A stretch of DNA of 43,322 bases from the NCBI GenBank assembly GCA_018398765.1, contig JAHBMJ010000787.1:70144-113465 (forward strand), in the 5' to 3' direction. Both the position numbers and the translations under genes were made by a program. Below the pieces are notes generated by a model, which saw nothing but the letters and a program-made list of their open reading frames with translations, did not search any database and was not told the DNA's origin. Below are positions 28,845 through 40,200 of this stretch, one piece after another; the stretch's first letter is position 1, and each line of letters starts with the position of its first letter. The stretch comes from Chromera velia. Lineage: Eukaryota; Sar; Chromeraceae.

Positions 28845-30251
28845 AAGTGCGTTCCCGGACACAGTTGCCAATCCGGTGTCGCGGACACTGTGTCAGGAGA
28901 GAGGGAGGATATTCTTTGCAGAGTTCCAGAGATTTATGGTCAAGGGAATTGTGGCGGCCGCAGGGGTCAATCTGGTTGCAAACGAGACTCCCAAGTGCTT
29001 TCGGGAGCAGATCCAGCTCCACACGACCAATGGATACCATGTTTTGTTCCAAGGGAATTTCTTCCAATGGATGGGGATGCTTTCCCCTGAAGCCTTCTTC
29101 ATTAGTCTACGGAGGTCAGGAGTCCACTTCAGGCTGGGCAGCCTATGTTTTCGATCTTTTACCGACCCCGCCCAGATGAGCCAGGCTGGACATGCCCCGA
29201 CTGGGTCCCCTTTTGTGGGGATTACCCCTTTGTCGACAGCAGACCTGTCGAAGCAAGAAGGTAAGGCCGCATGGGAGTTTGTGGTGTGTCACACAAATCT
29301 TCCAGGGGGGAAAACACTCTTTGGTATGACCACGCAGACAGAAAACGGCTACTCCGCGTACATAAAAATCCCCCGTAGTGACGGCACTACCATCGTTGTG
29401 GACTGTGCCCACATCAGAGCTCTCTGGTTAGAGAGTAGCAGGATGCTCGTGTCTGTCCGTATGGAGGTGTCTGTTCAAGGTTTGCATGCAAATAGAATAT
29501 TTAAAGGTTTTCCGGGGTTCCTCACAGCCAGACAGAGAGTCCGGAATTTTTCCCCTCTGACAATCAGAAGTTTGGAGTACCAAGGTGTGAGAGACCCCCA
29601 AGAGAAAGAGATCCCTAGACGCGACATACTCCTTCTCATAACTGTGTTACAAGGGGTTATAGAGCCGAGCAGGGTCCATTCTCAACCAGGCCTCTAGAAG
29701 GCAATGAGAACGTTGTGTTTAAGATCCTCTAGTACAGGAAAAAGAGGGAAAAGAGGGTGAGGGTTAAAGTACAGACAGAGGGGGTGTCCGCCTCCTCCTC
29801 TTTCTCCTCCTCTTCCTCTTCCTCCTTCTCACCTGCAGCAGCAGCCGCATCTCAACCAAACCTCACTGCTGCTGCTGCTGCTGCAGCAGCAGCAGCATCC
29901 GCATCTCAACCAAACCTTACTGCTCCTACTGCTGCTGCAGCAGCAGCATCCGCAGAGTCGGCCGAAGAAGAAGACCTTCTCTTTGCAGAAGACCAAGCTG
30001 AAGAGGTTTATGCAAAATATCAAGAATTTGGTCCTGATGAGTGTTCAGAAGCTGAGCTTAGGCTCCTCCGACGTTTTGGGTATATTTGATTGATTGATTA
30101 ATTGATTGATTGACAGAGTGAAATCACTAATATTATATGTTGTGAAGATTTATGATCGAATGTTTAGAAGGTTTTATTTATATATTTTATTTTTATATAG
30201 AATTACCGAATTTTTATTGAATTTTCATAGGATTATAAAATTTTTATAGGG

Positions 30252-33200
30252 TTATAGGTTTTTTATAGGCTCAGACTCAATGGGTTCCTCATCCCACTTC
30301 AATTCATACAGTTCAGCCATCTTTTTTGTCCGTTGGACAGTCTCTTTGTATGCATCAAGGAGAACCTTGGAATCTCTGTGTGCTTCTATCTGTTTGATAG
30401 CGTCTTCGACTTCAGAGAGGGGAAAAGAGGGAAACGCCCCTCGAGGGACCAAAGATGACTGATCGGACACAGACGCTGCAGAAGCAGAGGCAGCCTGCAC
30501 AGCTCTCCTGTCTGCACCCTCGTCTGCTCGCCATGTCTGAGCAGCAAATCGCTCCTTCACCTTCTTCTGCTCCTTTTTTTTCTCTTGTATTTCTAGCCTC
30601 TCTTCGACTGTCCCCCCTGCTCGGCAATATTCAACGCATGGAAGGCGACACGCTTCTGCAGATGCGACACCATGCTGACACACGAATTTGCAAAGCCATC
30701 TCTCCCCCCTTCTTTCCCGCTTTTCAGCGTTTTATGTTTCTGGAGTTGATTGATTGCTTCAATGGCAGGATTCACAAGCTGGTTCGCAGGGAGATGCGCG
30801 TCTCTCGTCGCCCGACGGAAGTGATCTTACATGTGGACCTGACTGCGATGATGTGATGTTTGATAATACTTGCCCACCTCCCCCTTCTCATGTTTGATGA
30901 GGATCTGACAATGCTCGTTCACTGCGGCGTTGTACTCCTCTTCCCTCCAGTCCTCCCTCTTCTTCACTAAAGTGAGGTCCCAATATTTTTTGAAAGACCT
31001 CCCTGCCCTTGCAAGGTTGTGATCGAAGGGCATACCTGTAGCAACCAAAAAATCCCCCATGTTCTCTCGAATCCTCTGGAACTCCCACTGCACAATCGCC
31101 TTTACCCCCTCCCCAGTAAAATCTCTCCATCGAAGCACAATTCGCAGACGGTCCAACAAGAAGGCATCTGCCTTCGCCAGCCACTCAACTCCCTGCATCC
31201 AGACACAAAAGAACACACTCAACGGAAAACACATAAAGAAACAAAAGAAAGCAAACAAACAAGGAAGGAAGAAAAAGAAAAGAGAGAAGCAGGGAAAAAC
31301 TAATTGACAGACGGACCTGCAAATTGTCGGCTACCGCGCACAAGTCAAGGAAGAGTTTGAAGTACATCATGATTTGATTGAGACCAAGATGGTCCAAATT
31401 CTGATCGCACTGTTTCTGAGGGATGGAGATGAAAAGAGCAACTCTTCTAACCCCTTCATACTCAACGGAATGCGCAGACACTCTCTGCGCTGCTATCTCT
31501 GCCCCCCTCTCCTCTATGCACTTCTCTTTCGCCCACAAGTCAGCGCTTTCTGAAATCTGCTCACGCAGCGAGGCGTCAAGAGCATTTGCATTCACAGCTG
31601 CTGCCTGCGCGGCAGTCAGGCACCCTATTGCTGTTACGTCGATGCCAGAGGGAACAACCGCCTGGCTTCCTGTAAACGCCCCTGACCCCCCCCTTAGCCT
31701 GCGGATTGTGGCTTTCAACGCAGTCTGCCTTGATCGCTTCAGACACTGATACCGGGAGAGCCACTCTGTCCCCCTTCTCCATTGGTCCCATGTCACCCTT
31801 GCATCTCTCTCCCCCCTCTCCACTTCCTTCTTGAATGCGACCACGGACGGATGGCTTTCGTCCGAGTGTTCGACATACTTTTTGCCCCCCCTTCTCTGCA
31901 GCTCTTTTACGTATTCTATGTTCTGCCACCTCTTTTCGGAGGTATCCTGCATTCGCACTGAACACGAAGGGCATGAATTCCCTAAACAAAATGCAAGCGC
32001 CCTTCCCTCTTCAATGGCATACCACTTCTTGTCAGGGCTCAGCCAAATATTGACACGAACGCGAATGGGCCTGCAAGGGATCTCTGTGCCCTCAGCACAC
32101 ATCAACCGGAGAATGGCAAGACGCTGAAACAGCTTCCCACCTTTCCCCTTCTTCTTTCCCCTCCCCCCTCTTTTCGCATTCGCACCCGCTGCAAACCTCT
32201 TTTGAGTCTTTGCTGTCTTCCCCCCCCCTTCCTTGCATCCATTCACAATCCCACGTCATTCGCTCGAACGTTTCGAGTGCAGCAACCTCATCGGGGGTGA
32301 GTTCGACCCCCGTACGCTGAAGAGCAGAGAGAGGAAAGAGGAAAGTGCACTCATAATCATTCTTCTTCAGAATGTCTAACTCAAACAAGAGAATGCAGCA
32401 CATCTGTCTGGTTCCCTCATATGACTCAGCCTTTCTTGAAAGCGCCAAGATCATCTGCCCGAGGGCAGAAAACCACAGCTCTCAGAAAATCCAAAGGCGG
32501 TAGGCCACTGTGTGCATGCTGATGTGTTGTCTCGAGGACCCCAAGGCCCTCCAAATCTCATGAGCGTCTCCTGCAATGTTGATAATGAATTCTGGGAGGC
32601 CTCTCAAATAGAACCTGATCATCTCTTTCAGGTCCATCAGAGGCTCAAGAGCAGGGTTCAGGAGACAATTCTGAATGGAGTCAAACAGAGAGACGCAGGC
32701 GGTTGGGGGAACACCTGCCTCGACAGACACAATCGTCGAGATGCTGGTCCCAATTGCCTTTTGAAATTCTTTTGCTTTCTGCCTCAGCTACTTGATTGGG
32801 AGGAGACGCTCGGGGAGGCGCACCCCCCCCAGAAGAACACATGAGGCCTCCCCCATCTCCTTTCTCAAGTCTTCATATGTCTCGTCTGTCATATTCTTTT
32901 CAATGAGGTCCAGAAGGCCGATAAAAGAGGGCTGGGAGTGGGGGCTCTCTTCGTCATAGATCCGAAAAACCTCCCGCAGCACTTTTTTGGGAATCTCCCC
33001 TATCCCCCTTCCTTTTGTGACACCTTTTTTCACCCTCTCTCTGATCAACTCCACCAACTGATCGGCAATTGAACTCTCACACCGTCTGAACAGTCGTCCT
33101 AGCAAAGCAGACTAACACTCTGCCTGCGGTTCTTTCTCACTCATCTCCTCATCCTCCCCTCCCGCCTCATCCTCCTCTTCAAAATCAATCACCACATCCT

Positions 33201-34591
33201 CCCCCTCCTCTTTACACTTACACCACAGGCAGGCCTTCATAATTTTCATCAAGGCAGTGAGACGGCAGGTACTCTGATTGCGCCCGCACTTAGAAAAGCA
33301 ACGTCTCCCCTTGGCCTGCTTGAAAGTCTCTACTAGCCACGTCCACCTCTTTTTCCACCTCCGCAAATTCTCCAGCTCCCTCTTTGTCTTCTCACTCATT
33401 TTCCTTCGAGGCTTTTTGTCAGGCCCCCTCACATTCTTTCTTCCGGGGGGGGGGGGGGCATCCTCATCTTCATCTTCCCCTTCTCCATCGCTACCCCCAC
33501 CCCCCCCACCTCCACCGTCCATATCCTCATCTTCATCTTCCCCTTCTTCATCGCTACACCCACCCCCCCCACCTCCACCTCCACCTCCACCGTCCATATT
33601 CTCATCCCCCCCACCCTCCGAGCCCTCATCGTCAGCTTCTGAGTCAGAGGAAGAGCAGGACATAAGTGGTGTGGGGGGGCCTTCTCTTTCGACAAACAAA
33701 TTATTAGAGGTACACAGAGACGGAGCCTCAGCGGGGGCAACCGCCTGACCTCTGAAGAGGGCTGTTGCGTGTCGCTGCAGAGGAAAGGGACCCTGCGGCT
33801 CATCTGCTGCTGCTGCTGCTGCGGGGGGTAGTATGAGGAAAGGAGGGGCTGCATTGATGTGTACCCTACCAAAGCTTTCCGCAAGGTCCGAGACCCCCAC
33901 ACTTGAGGCCCCCGCACTTCTCACACTCTCCCCGTCCAACACACCGGCATCCGACTCACTTTCCTGACTCAAGAGGCCCACCCGTCATCTCACGAGCCTT
34001 CCTAAGCGGCCTGCAAGGAGCTCATCCGTCTCATCCGACTCCTCACTCTGCACAGCGGAAGCGGCTGTGGAGCTACTGCTACTGCTACTGCTGCTGGATG
34101 GGAACAACTCCTCAATGCGACCGCTGCCACTGCTGAGCTCCTCCTCACTTGACCCCAGCAAAAACTCTTCCCGCTCCCGAAATCTTTTCTTGCACTCTTC
34201 AACCTGCAATCGGGAAGCACAGACGAGAAGCAACAATCTTCAGAGAAGAGACGGGTATCTTTTGGCCTTCTGACCTTTTGGGAGTTGACTGACCGAATCA
34301 ACTTTCAAACCTCCAGGCACTTTCTCGGGCCGCTTCCCCTTCGGCGCTCCGCGTTCCGGTTTCGGGACATTAAGTTCCTCCTGCAGCATCACAAAAGAGC
34401 ATCAGAGCGTGATGATCATCGTATATTCCAATTCAGCTGTTCAGGCTGGTGTTGTTGCAGCAATGTTGTGCTGAAGGTGCACTGACCAGTTTTGCCTCCC
34501 TCGTCTCCGTTTTCGATGCCCGACGGTTCTTCTAGTAGATGGCGTCCCTCTCTTTCTTCCTGGCTTTGGCCTCTTTGCTTTTGGATGGCAT
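30252..34591 (-). pseudogene. Large minus-strand gene of the TIR element, about 1,340 codons
   Basis: Exons (minus): 34591-34487, 34380-34294, 34203-31317 and 31192-30252, with donors GTCAGT, GTCAGT and GTCCGT. The first exons are Lys/Arg-rich. Then come a Ser/acid segment, an acidic Gly/Asp/Glu low-complexity region (33.4-33.65 kb), a basic stretch (GPDKKPRRKMSEKTKREL), and a Cys cluster with CFSKCGRNQSTC and CLWCKCK that looks zinc-binding. A long helical body follows, with a second Cys pair motif CLGNSCPSC near 31.95 kb and basic LKATIRRL. In-frame stops: UAG at 34532, 33112 and 32788; UGA at 33985 and 32482; UAA at 30827. Frameshifts sit in G-runs near 32225 and 30610. Size, basic patches and zinc-like clusters suit a DNA-binding recombinase or transposase, but no known transposase signature was found. 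Confidence 0.6.
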
Positions 34592-34791
34592 TGCAAAGAG
34601 TTTTGGAAACAGTTCAGTCGAACACATGGAGACTGTTCACCTGAGAAGACTGAAGAGAAGAAAAGATAAATTCTTTTTGCAGAAGCTGTTGCCCTCTGTG
34701 ATAGAAGCGCACGGTAGAAACACAGAAGTACAATTTGTCTAAACAACTCACCCTTGAGAGTCTCCAACTGTCTTGCGAAGTATCAATACAA

Positions 34792-34932
34792 CAGCACAAC
34801 AGCGAGAAGGAAAGAACCTACAATTGTTAACAGTCGAGCTAGGGGGCGACGGAAAATATCCGTCGCCCCCGGGTCGCGCCCCACTTTTCGCGACGCCATC
34901 AAGTCGGCCCGGGCCTGGGCCGCTTTGCCGCG
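34792..34932 (-). repeat. Right terminal inverted repeat with perfect hairpin
   Basis: Pairs with 27286-27446. It contains an 11-bp perfect stem (34842-34852 with 34860-34870, GGGGGCGACGG on the left arm) and a 7-base loop. Such a subterminal hairpin could be a recognition site for the element's own recombinase (inference). Confidence 0.8.
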
Positions 34933-37259
34933 TTGTGATATTAGGGAAAGTCTAAAGATATATATATGTATATATTGAATCCCTAGTTGAATCCAAGCCT
35001 AGGGTGTGTCGTTGCATGTATGCATGCATGGTGTAGTCCGTGTGAAGTATTTTATATGGATGTGTGGTGCAAGGTGGATGCCAAACAACTGATACGCAGG
35101 TCTAGGGCTTCGGCCACGAACACAATATAATCCTGTAATCTTGTATCACTTAATCAATTCTTTTGAAGTTGCTACTTATAGTTGTTTTCAAAATATAAAA
35201 TATTCATAAAATTTCAAAAGTGTTTACATGCATTTACTTGTGTTACGGTGTGTATAAAAACATCATTTGGAGAAGTAATTAAGAGTTAAATTTCGGCTAA
35301 ATTCCAGGTTAATTTACTGTTTATGCATGCACTGATTAAATTTGATATTAAATTAGGTTAATTAATTGTTGGGATGCACATACAACCTTTTCGATCTAGC
35401 TTTCGATCCATCACATAATGCTATAAGACGCATGCACGAAGAGAAAGATTTCGAATCGTGACATCATAATCATCGTCCGAGTCTGTGGGTTGATATTTGC
35501 TTCGCCTTGCGTTGAAGCGACACGAAAACAAACTCGACAGAAGAAAGAATGAAAGAAGGAAAAGACAGAAGAAAGGAAAATAGGAAAAAAGCAGATCTAC
35601 AGATAGGTAGAAGAAAAGAAAGCAAAAAAAAAGTTTGTGCACGAGAGACGGAAGATTTGAGGATGAACTTAAAAAAATGAGTCGATGGATGGAACGTTCC
35701 CTACACAGCAGCTTCCTCTGTCCGATGCGAAGAACGGCCGGACGAACGAAAAGACTCATGCAGCCAAACACTTCATTCACCAGATTCCCCCCGACCCCCC
35801 CCTTCTGGTTTCAGTTAATTGAGTGCACACAATTATGGACATTTCTTTTTCTCTTTCTCGTGGCGTGCGACATCCATGGAGAAGACTCCTTGCACGCACC
35901 CAAAAGAGCACAGCGCCCTCCAGAGGGAGAGGAAAATAGTCGGGGAAAAAAAAAACAGAATGGAAAGAAGGAAAGGAGAAAGGAAGAAAAGAGCGCTTCA
36001 TCGACAAAAGAGAAGCAGAAATGGACAAGGGACTGACAAGCACTCTTCTTTCACTTCATCCTTCCTTCATCCTCTCTGTTGGTTTCACATTTTTGACTGC
36101 AGGCCCCCCCTTTTCCTCCCAAGCGGTTAATCACGATTGGCAGAAGCGGCCCCTCAAGTTGCGACCAGAGGAGAGCAGCAGATAGAGAGGGACGGATGAG
36201 GGCCCCCAAAGTTTTGCATTTTCTGTTGGCCAATGGAGATGGATGGACAAATGAGGATGTGTGTGCGTGAGGGCGTGGAAAAGTCAGAAAGCGCATACCT
36301 TCTTCTGTTTTCTTCTGCATGTGGGGTGGTTTCGAGACCGCTCTTTCTCTCTCCCTTGCGAGAGGACTTCTTTCAAGCAGCATGCATCTATGTACACGTA
36401 TAACCACACGTGCTTGCCTGTCCCCACGCAAGCACGGCCTTGCAGCGAAAGCGGGTTCGCGTCGATGATTGCTTCGCTTCTTCCTGTGGATTCTTTTCGG
36501 TTTCTCTTCTTTCTTCTAACTGTTCTCACCTGGGCTTGGAAAAACACAAACAGCAGCGGTCTGATTTCAAAAATCTTTGCACGGATACACCGAGGTGTAA
36601 TTGCGGATGGGCGGAATATACTTGCGGACAAACACGAGAGGCGGATGGTATCGATCCATCGGACGGATCCGAAGGAGGGAGGCGCACTTCTTAAAGGGAA
36701 GTCAAAAAATGGAAAAGAAAGCTTACAGAAGTCCTCAGGGTAGCTCTTGCAGTCCCTTTGAACTCCACATTTATTTCGGAAATAATGTCTTTCCGTCTCT
36801 TTCCACTCTCTGTTTGTTTCCCTTCCGTTCGTACCCCTATTCCGTTTGCGGTTTCTCTGAATTATCTCTCTCTGACATCCTCCGTGAGGTGCGTGATGAA
36901 TAAAAAGAAAGAGGAATCCATGGAATACAAAGGCTGGCTTTCTGTCCATTTCTTCTTCTCTCTTCTTGCCTTTTCCGTGTGCATGTGGAAGTATGTGTGT
37001 GGGTGTGTATGTCAGCGTAGATGTCAGTCTGGCCCACCTCCTCGACTTGCTGCCCCCCCCCCTTCACGAGACAAAGGCGTGTATGTGTACAGATTTGATG
37101 CAAGAAGCTACGTGCGTCTAATGGAGCCTCGTACAGTCCCCTCATCCTATGGAGAGGAGATAAATGAAATGAAAAAGGACACGAAGACATCATACACTCG
37201 GAAAGAGAGGGACGATACAGAGAGCAGAATCCATTCTTCCTCCTTTCCCTCCTTCTCAT
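34933..37259. other. Non-coding: AT-rich flank and 3' region of the coiled-coil gene
   Basis: 34.93-35.4 kb is AT-rich and includes the outer inverted-repeat word at 34987-35002. From 35.4 to 37.26 kb, composition is mixed with purine-rich runs (35540-35635, 35935-36010). Open frames of 60-220 codons occur on both strands without domains or good splice signals. The part adjoining 37260 is probably the 3' UTR. Confidence 0.4.
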
Positions 37260-40200
37260 TCAAGTAGACGAAGAAGACGAAGACGACCTCCCCCAAATCC
37301 AACCGAAGAACCCACTCCTCCTCTTCCTACTCTGCTGTCCTGGCGGGTCGTCCTCAGTTCGGACAGACTCTGCCAGAGCCTCAGACCTCGCCTCTGCCCC
37401 CAACTCACTCAGAACCAACCAACAAGAGTCCCCCCCTGTGCCCATTTCATCAGGCTCTGTGACCATAGAGCCGTCTCCCGTCTCCACTGCAAGGTCACGA
37501 CGCTGGAGGTCAGCAGATGAGGAAGGATCTCCAACAAAAGAGGAAGAGATAGAAACAGAGAGACGGGAACGGGAGGGGGAGGGCAATGAGTCTCCAGCCA
37601 CACCCCCACCAATGAACGACAATGAGGAATTGGAAAAATGAGTTCTCGAAACAGCCCCAGCAGCCCCTCTGTGTGCAACCTCCGTAGATGCTCGCTCTCT
37701 CCGATCTTTCAGTGAAGATCTGGCTGGACTTCCTCTTTCTTTCTCTGTACCTAGAGCTGTTGCCTTGACCAAAGACACCGAGGCAGCAGCGGAAGTGGAC
37801 GGTTGGGGACGTCGAGAAGGAGACGGCGGAGACGGGCAATTCGTTCCATTGACCGCCCCCCCTCTCTTTGCTCCTCCTCTGCCTCCATTGGAGTCCGAAG
37901 AAGCCTCTGCTCCCCCCCCACCCTCTCTTGCTCCTGCCTTCGAGCTTGTCTGCTGCTGCTGCTGCTCTTCCTGTTGTTGTATTTGCTTGGCCATCTCCAA
38001 CTGTCTCCTCTCGGCCTTGACTGCCTCCTCCCTCTCTGCCATCAAGGAGGAGAGCACACGCTCGTTGGAGGCCAGGGCTTCCTGCACACATGGAAAGGGA
38101 AAGGGAGGAAGGGGGGGTGAGAGAAGCGACAAAATGACATCTGCATGACCGGCGAAAAGCAATTGTTCTTTTCTGGCGGTCTGACTGTCTTCCCATTCTT
38201 TTAAACATCCTCAACCACGGTACCATTCTGCATGACAGCTGCCGATCGATCAAGATCCATGGACTTCTATCTCAAGACACGGAAGAAGAATTCAATCAAC
38301 CAAACGTCTCTTTTTTGCGCAAGTGCCCACTCAGACACAGGTCTACCCAACAGCCAGACTAGCACATGTGAAAGAAGAACCAACACACACGCGCATCGCA
38401 ATGCTCTCCCTTGTCCAACTACGGGCTGATTGAAGGAAGGACCATCAGCCTCACTCACCCACTGCCTAAAACGTAACAACTGAGTGCTCTCAGCCCCATC
38501 TGTCTGAAAGGAGAGATCAAGTAATGCTTTGTACGTTTTCGCTGTCTTTCTCCCTCTTGTTTTCAATGTCTGTATGAAACAAAAAGAATCAAAGAAAGAA
38601 ACCACAGAGTCATTCTCTCTCTCGTTCTGACAGACCTGGGCAGACGAGAGGAGCTCCTGGGTCTTCTGCAAGGCCGCTTCGAGGGCAGAGATCTTCTCTC
38701 GGGCTCCAGACTCAGTGGCGGCAACCTGAAGAAAGAAAGAAAAGAAAAGAAAGAAAGAAAGAAAGAAAGGAAGGAAGGAAGGAAGAAAGGAAGGGGGGCG
38801 GAATGTAAACAGACAAAGGGCGAAAAGGATACGGAAGGCAGCCTGGCACTCCTCCTCTGATCCGAAAGAAAAAAGTCCTTTCTTTTGCTTTCCTTTCCGC
38901 AAAAAGGGGAAACAACAGAAGGTCCCCAATACTCCCCCCACCCCGCACAAGCGAAGATACTCTGCCTTGCATCTCATCCACCCCCCCCAAAACCGACACA
39001 ACCAACTCCTCCGGAGTCCTTCTGAAAGCGCTCACTTTGCAATTAGTTAGAGGAGTGACCCACTGACCCACCTGCGCCTGTGCCTCCTCGAGCCTATTGT
39101 CCAACATTAAAGCCTCCATACAGAAGTAAATAAATATACAAAGAAAAAAATATACAGATTCTCTATGCATGGACCCACCTGCGCCTGTGCCTCCTCGAGC
39201 CTATTGTCCAACACCAAAGCCCTGTCCCTCCAGTCCTGCGCGATCTGCCAGGCCTTCTCCGCGTCTGCCAGCGCCGTTTCGTGCGCCTTCTTTCTGCTCT
39301 CCGTCTCCCTCTCTGCAAAGGACGCGGCCTGCTTCAGACGCTCCGTCTCTGCCTTCAGGGCCTCCGCCTCCTTCCGTGACGCTTCTGCCGCCTCCACCGC
39401 GGTCTCCTTTGCCTCTTTCATCGCTTGCATCTGCACTCAACCAAAGAAACACATGCAAGAAGAATCGAAAGACAGAGAACCGACGAACAGCGGCTCACCA
39501 TGCAGTGAAAACAATCAGAAGACAGGACAGAAGACACAAGAAGAAAGTCACAGAACAGAAAGAGAGCGCAACAGAGAGAAAAAGAGCAAGCGCGAGCTCC
39601 ATCAATCAATCAACAAAGTGCCTCCTCGATCGACAGAGGGGTCCCTCCCATGATCTCCAGACTGCCTTCATGCCTTTCTACTTCGTCTGACTGACCGACC
39701 TCTTCAGCTGCTCTCTCGAGGTCTTGAGAGAGTTGTGCGGTCTCTGCAGAGTGGCATTCCCTCTCGGCCTCTCCCTGCTCCTTCAAGGCTTCCACCTGCT
39801 GTTGCAACTCCATCTGGTGCCCCTCCAGGATCTGTGTATATGCAGTCAATCATTATTCATTTATTTATTCATTCATTCATTTATTCATTCATTCATCCAT
39901 TCAAGCCATCCCTCATGAATTCATTCTACGAAAAATTTTCTCGTCTGAGTTCCAGTGAGAAGGGAGGAGGCACGAAGAGGAGCACGGACAGCTTGGACAC
40001 ACACACGTACACACGTGCGCGCACATGCTGAGACATGCAGAGAAAAGCCCTGGTTCATGACTCGACATAAGTGCTGACTCACACATGGACTGTGCGGCTG
40101 ATGAACGAATTTAGTCTTCTTCCTCTCCCTACATCTTTAGCGTCACTTCAAGGAGATAAAAGACAGGCGGACAGAAAGAAAAATGACGTGACTTGTTGAA

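Larger units (their letters stand above)
27613..30089 (+). pseudogene. Plus-strand gene of the TIR element, split by a nested insertion
   Basis: The N-terminal segment starts at ATG 27613 (MFTLSPLLGYNLYG), passes a UAG at 27706 and reads up to the nested element at 27756. The frame resumes at 28845 and stays open to 29697, about 280 codons with a folded look (FFAEFQRFMVKGIVAAAGVN, GKAAWEFVVCHTNLPGGKTL, SDGTTIVVDCAHIRALWL). A frameshift near 29660-29690 leads to another frame with a UAG near 29743. It ends at 30089 in a Ser/Ala-rich region (poly-Ala blocks separated by SQPNLT) and an acidic tail. No family is recognised. The gene meets the minus-strand gene tail to tail, 162 bp apart, a compact arrangement expected of a mobile element. 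It is probably inactive in this copy. Confidence 0.55.
27286..34932. mobile_element. Large terminal-inverted-repeat element, family unknown
   Basis: The left end (27286-27446) and right end (34792-34932) are inverted copies about 140-160 bp long, beginning CGCGGCAAAGCGGCCCAGGC at the left tip and reading the same on the minus strand from 34932. Both contain a GGCGAC(A/G)GATATTTTCC block and a TGTAGGTTCTTT block. A further inverted match, TAGGCTTGGATTCAA at 26950-26964 against 34987-35002, suggests that true ends may be 26950 and about 35002, with a ~220-bp AT-rich insertion in the left arm. The interior holds two convergent decayed genes and a nested element. No reverse transcriptase, DDE signature or other known transposase motif was recognised. 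No clear target duplication could be fixed because the flanks are AT-rich. Confidence 0.75.

Noticed and set aside
35421-36949. Frames of 100-220 codons on both strands downstream of the coiled-coil gene
   Set aside because: Low-complexity purine-rich composition and no domain or splice support; more likely the 3' UTR and intergenic DNA.
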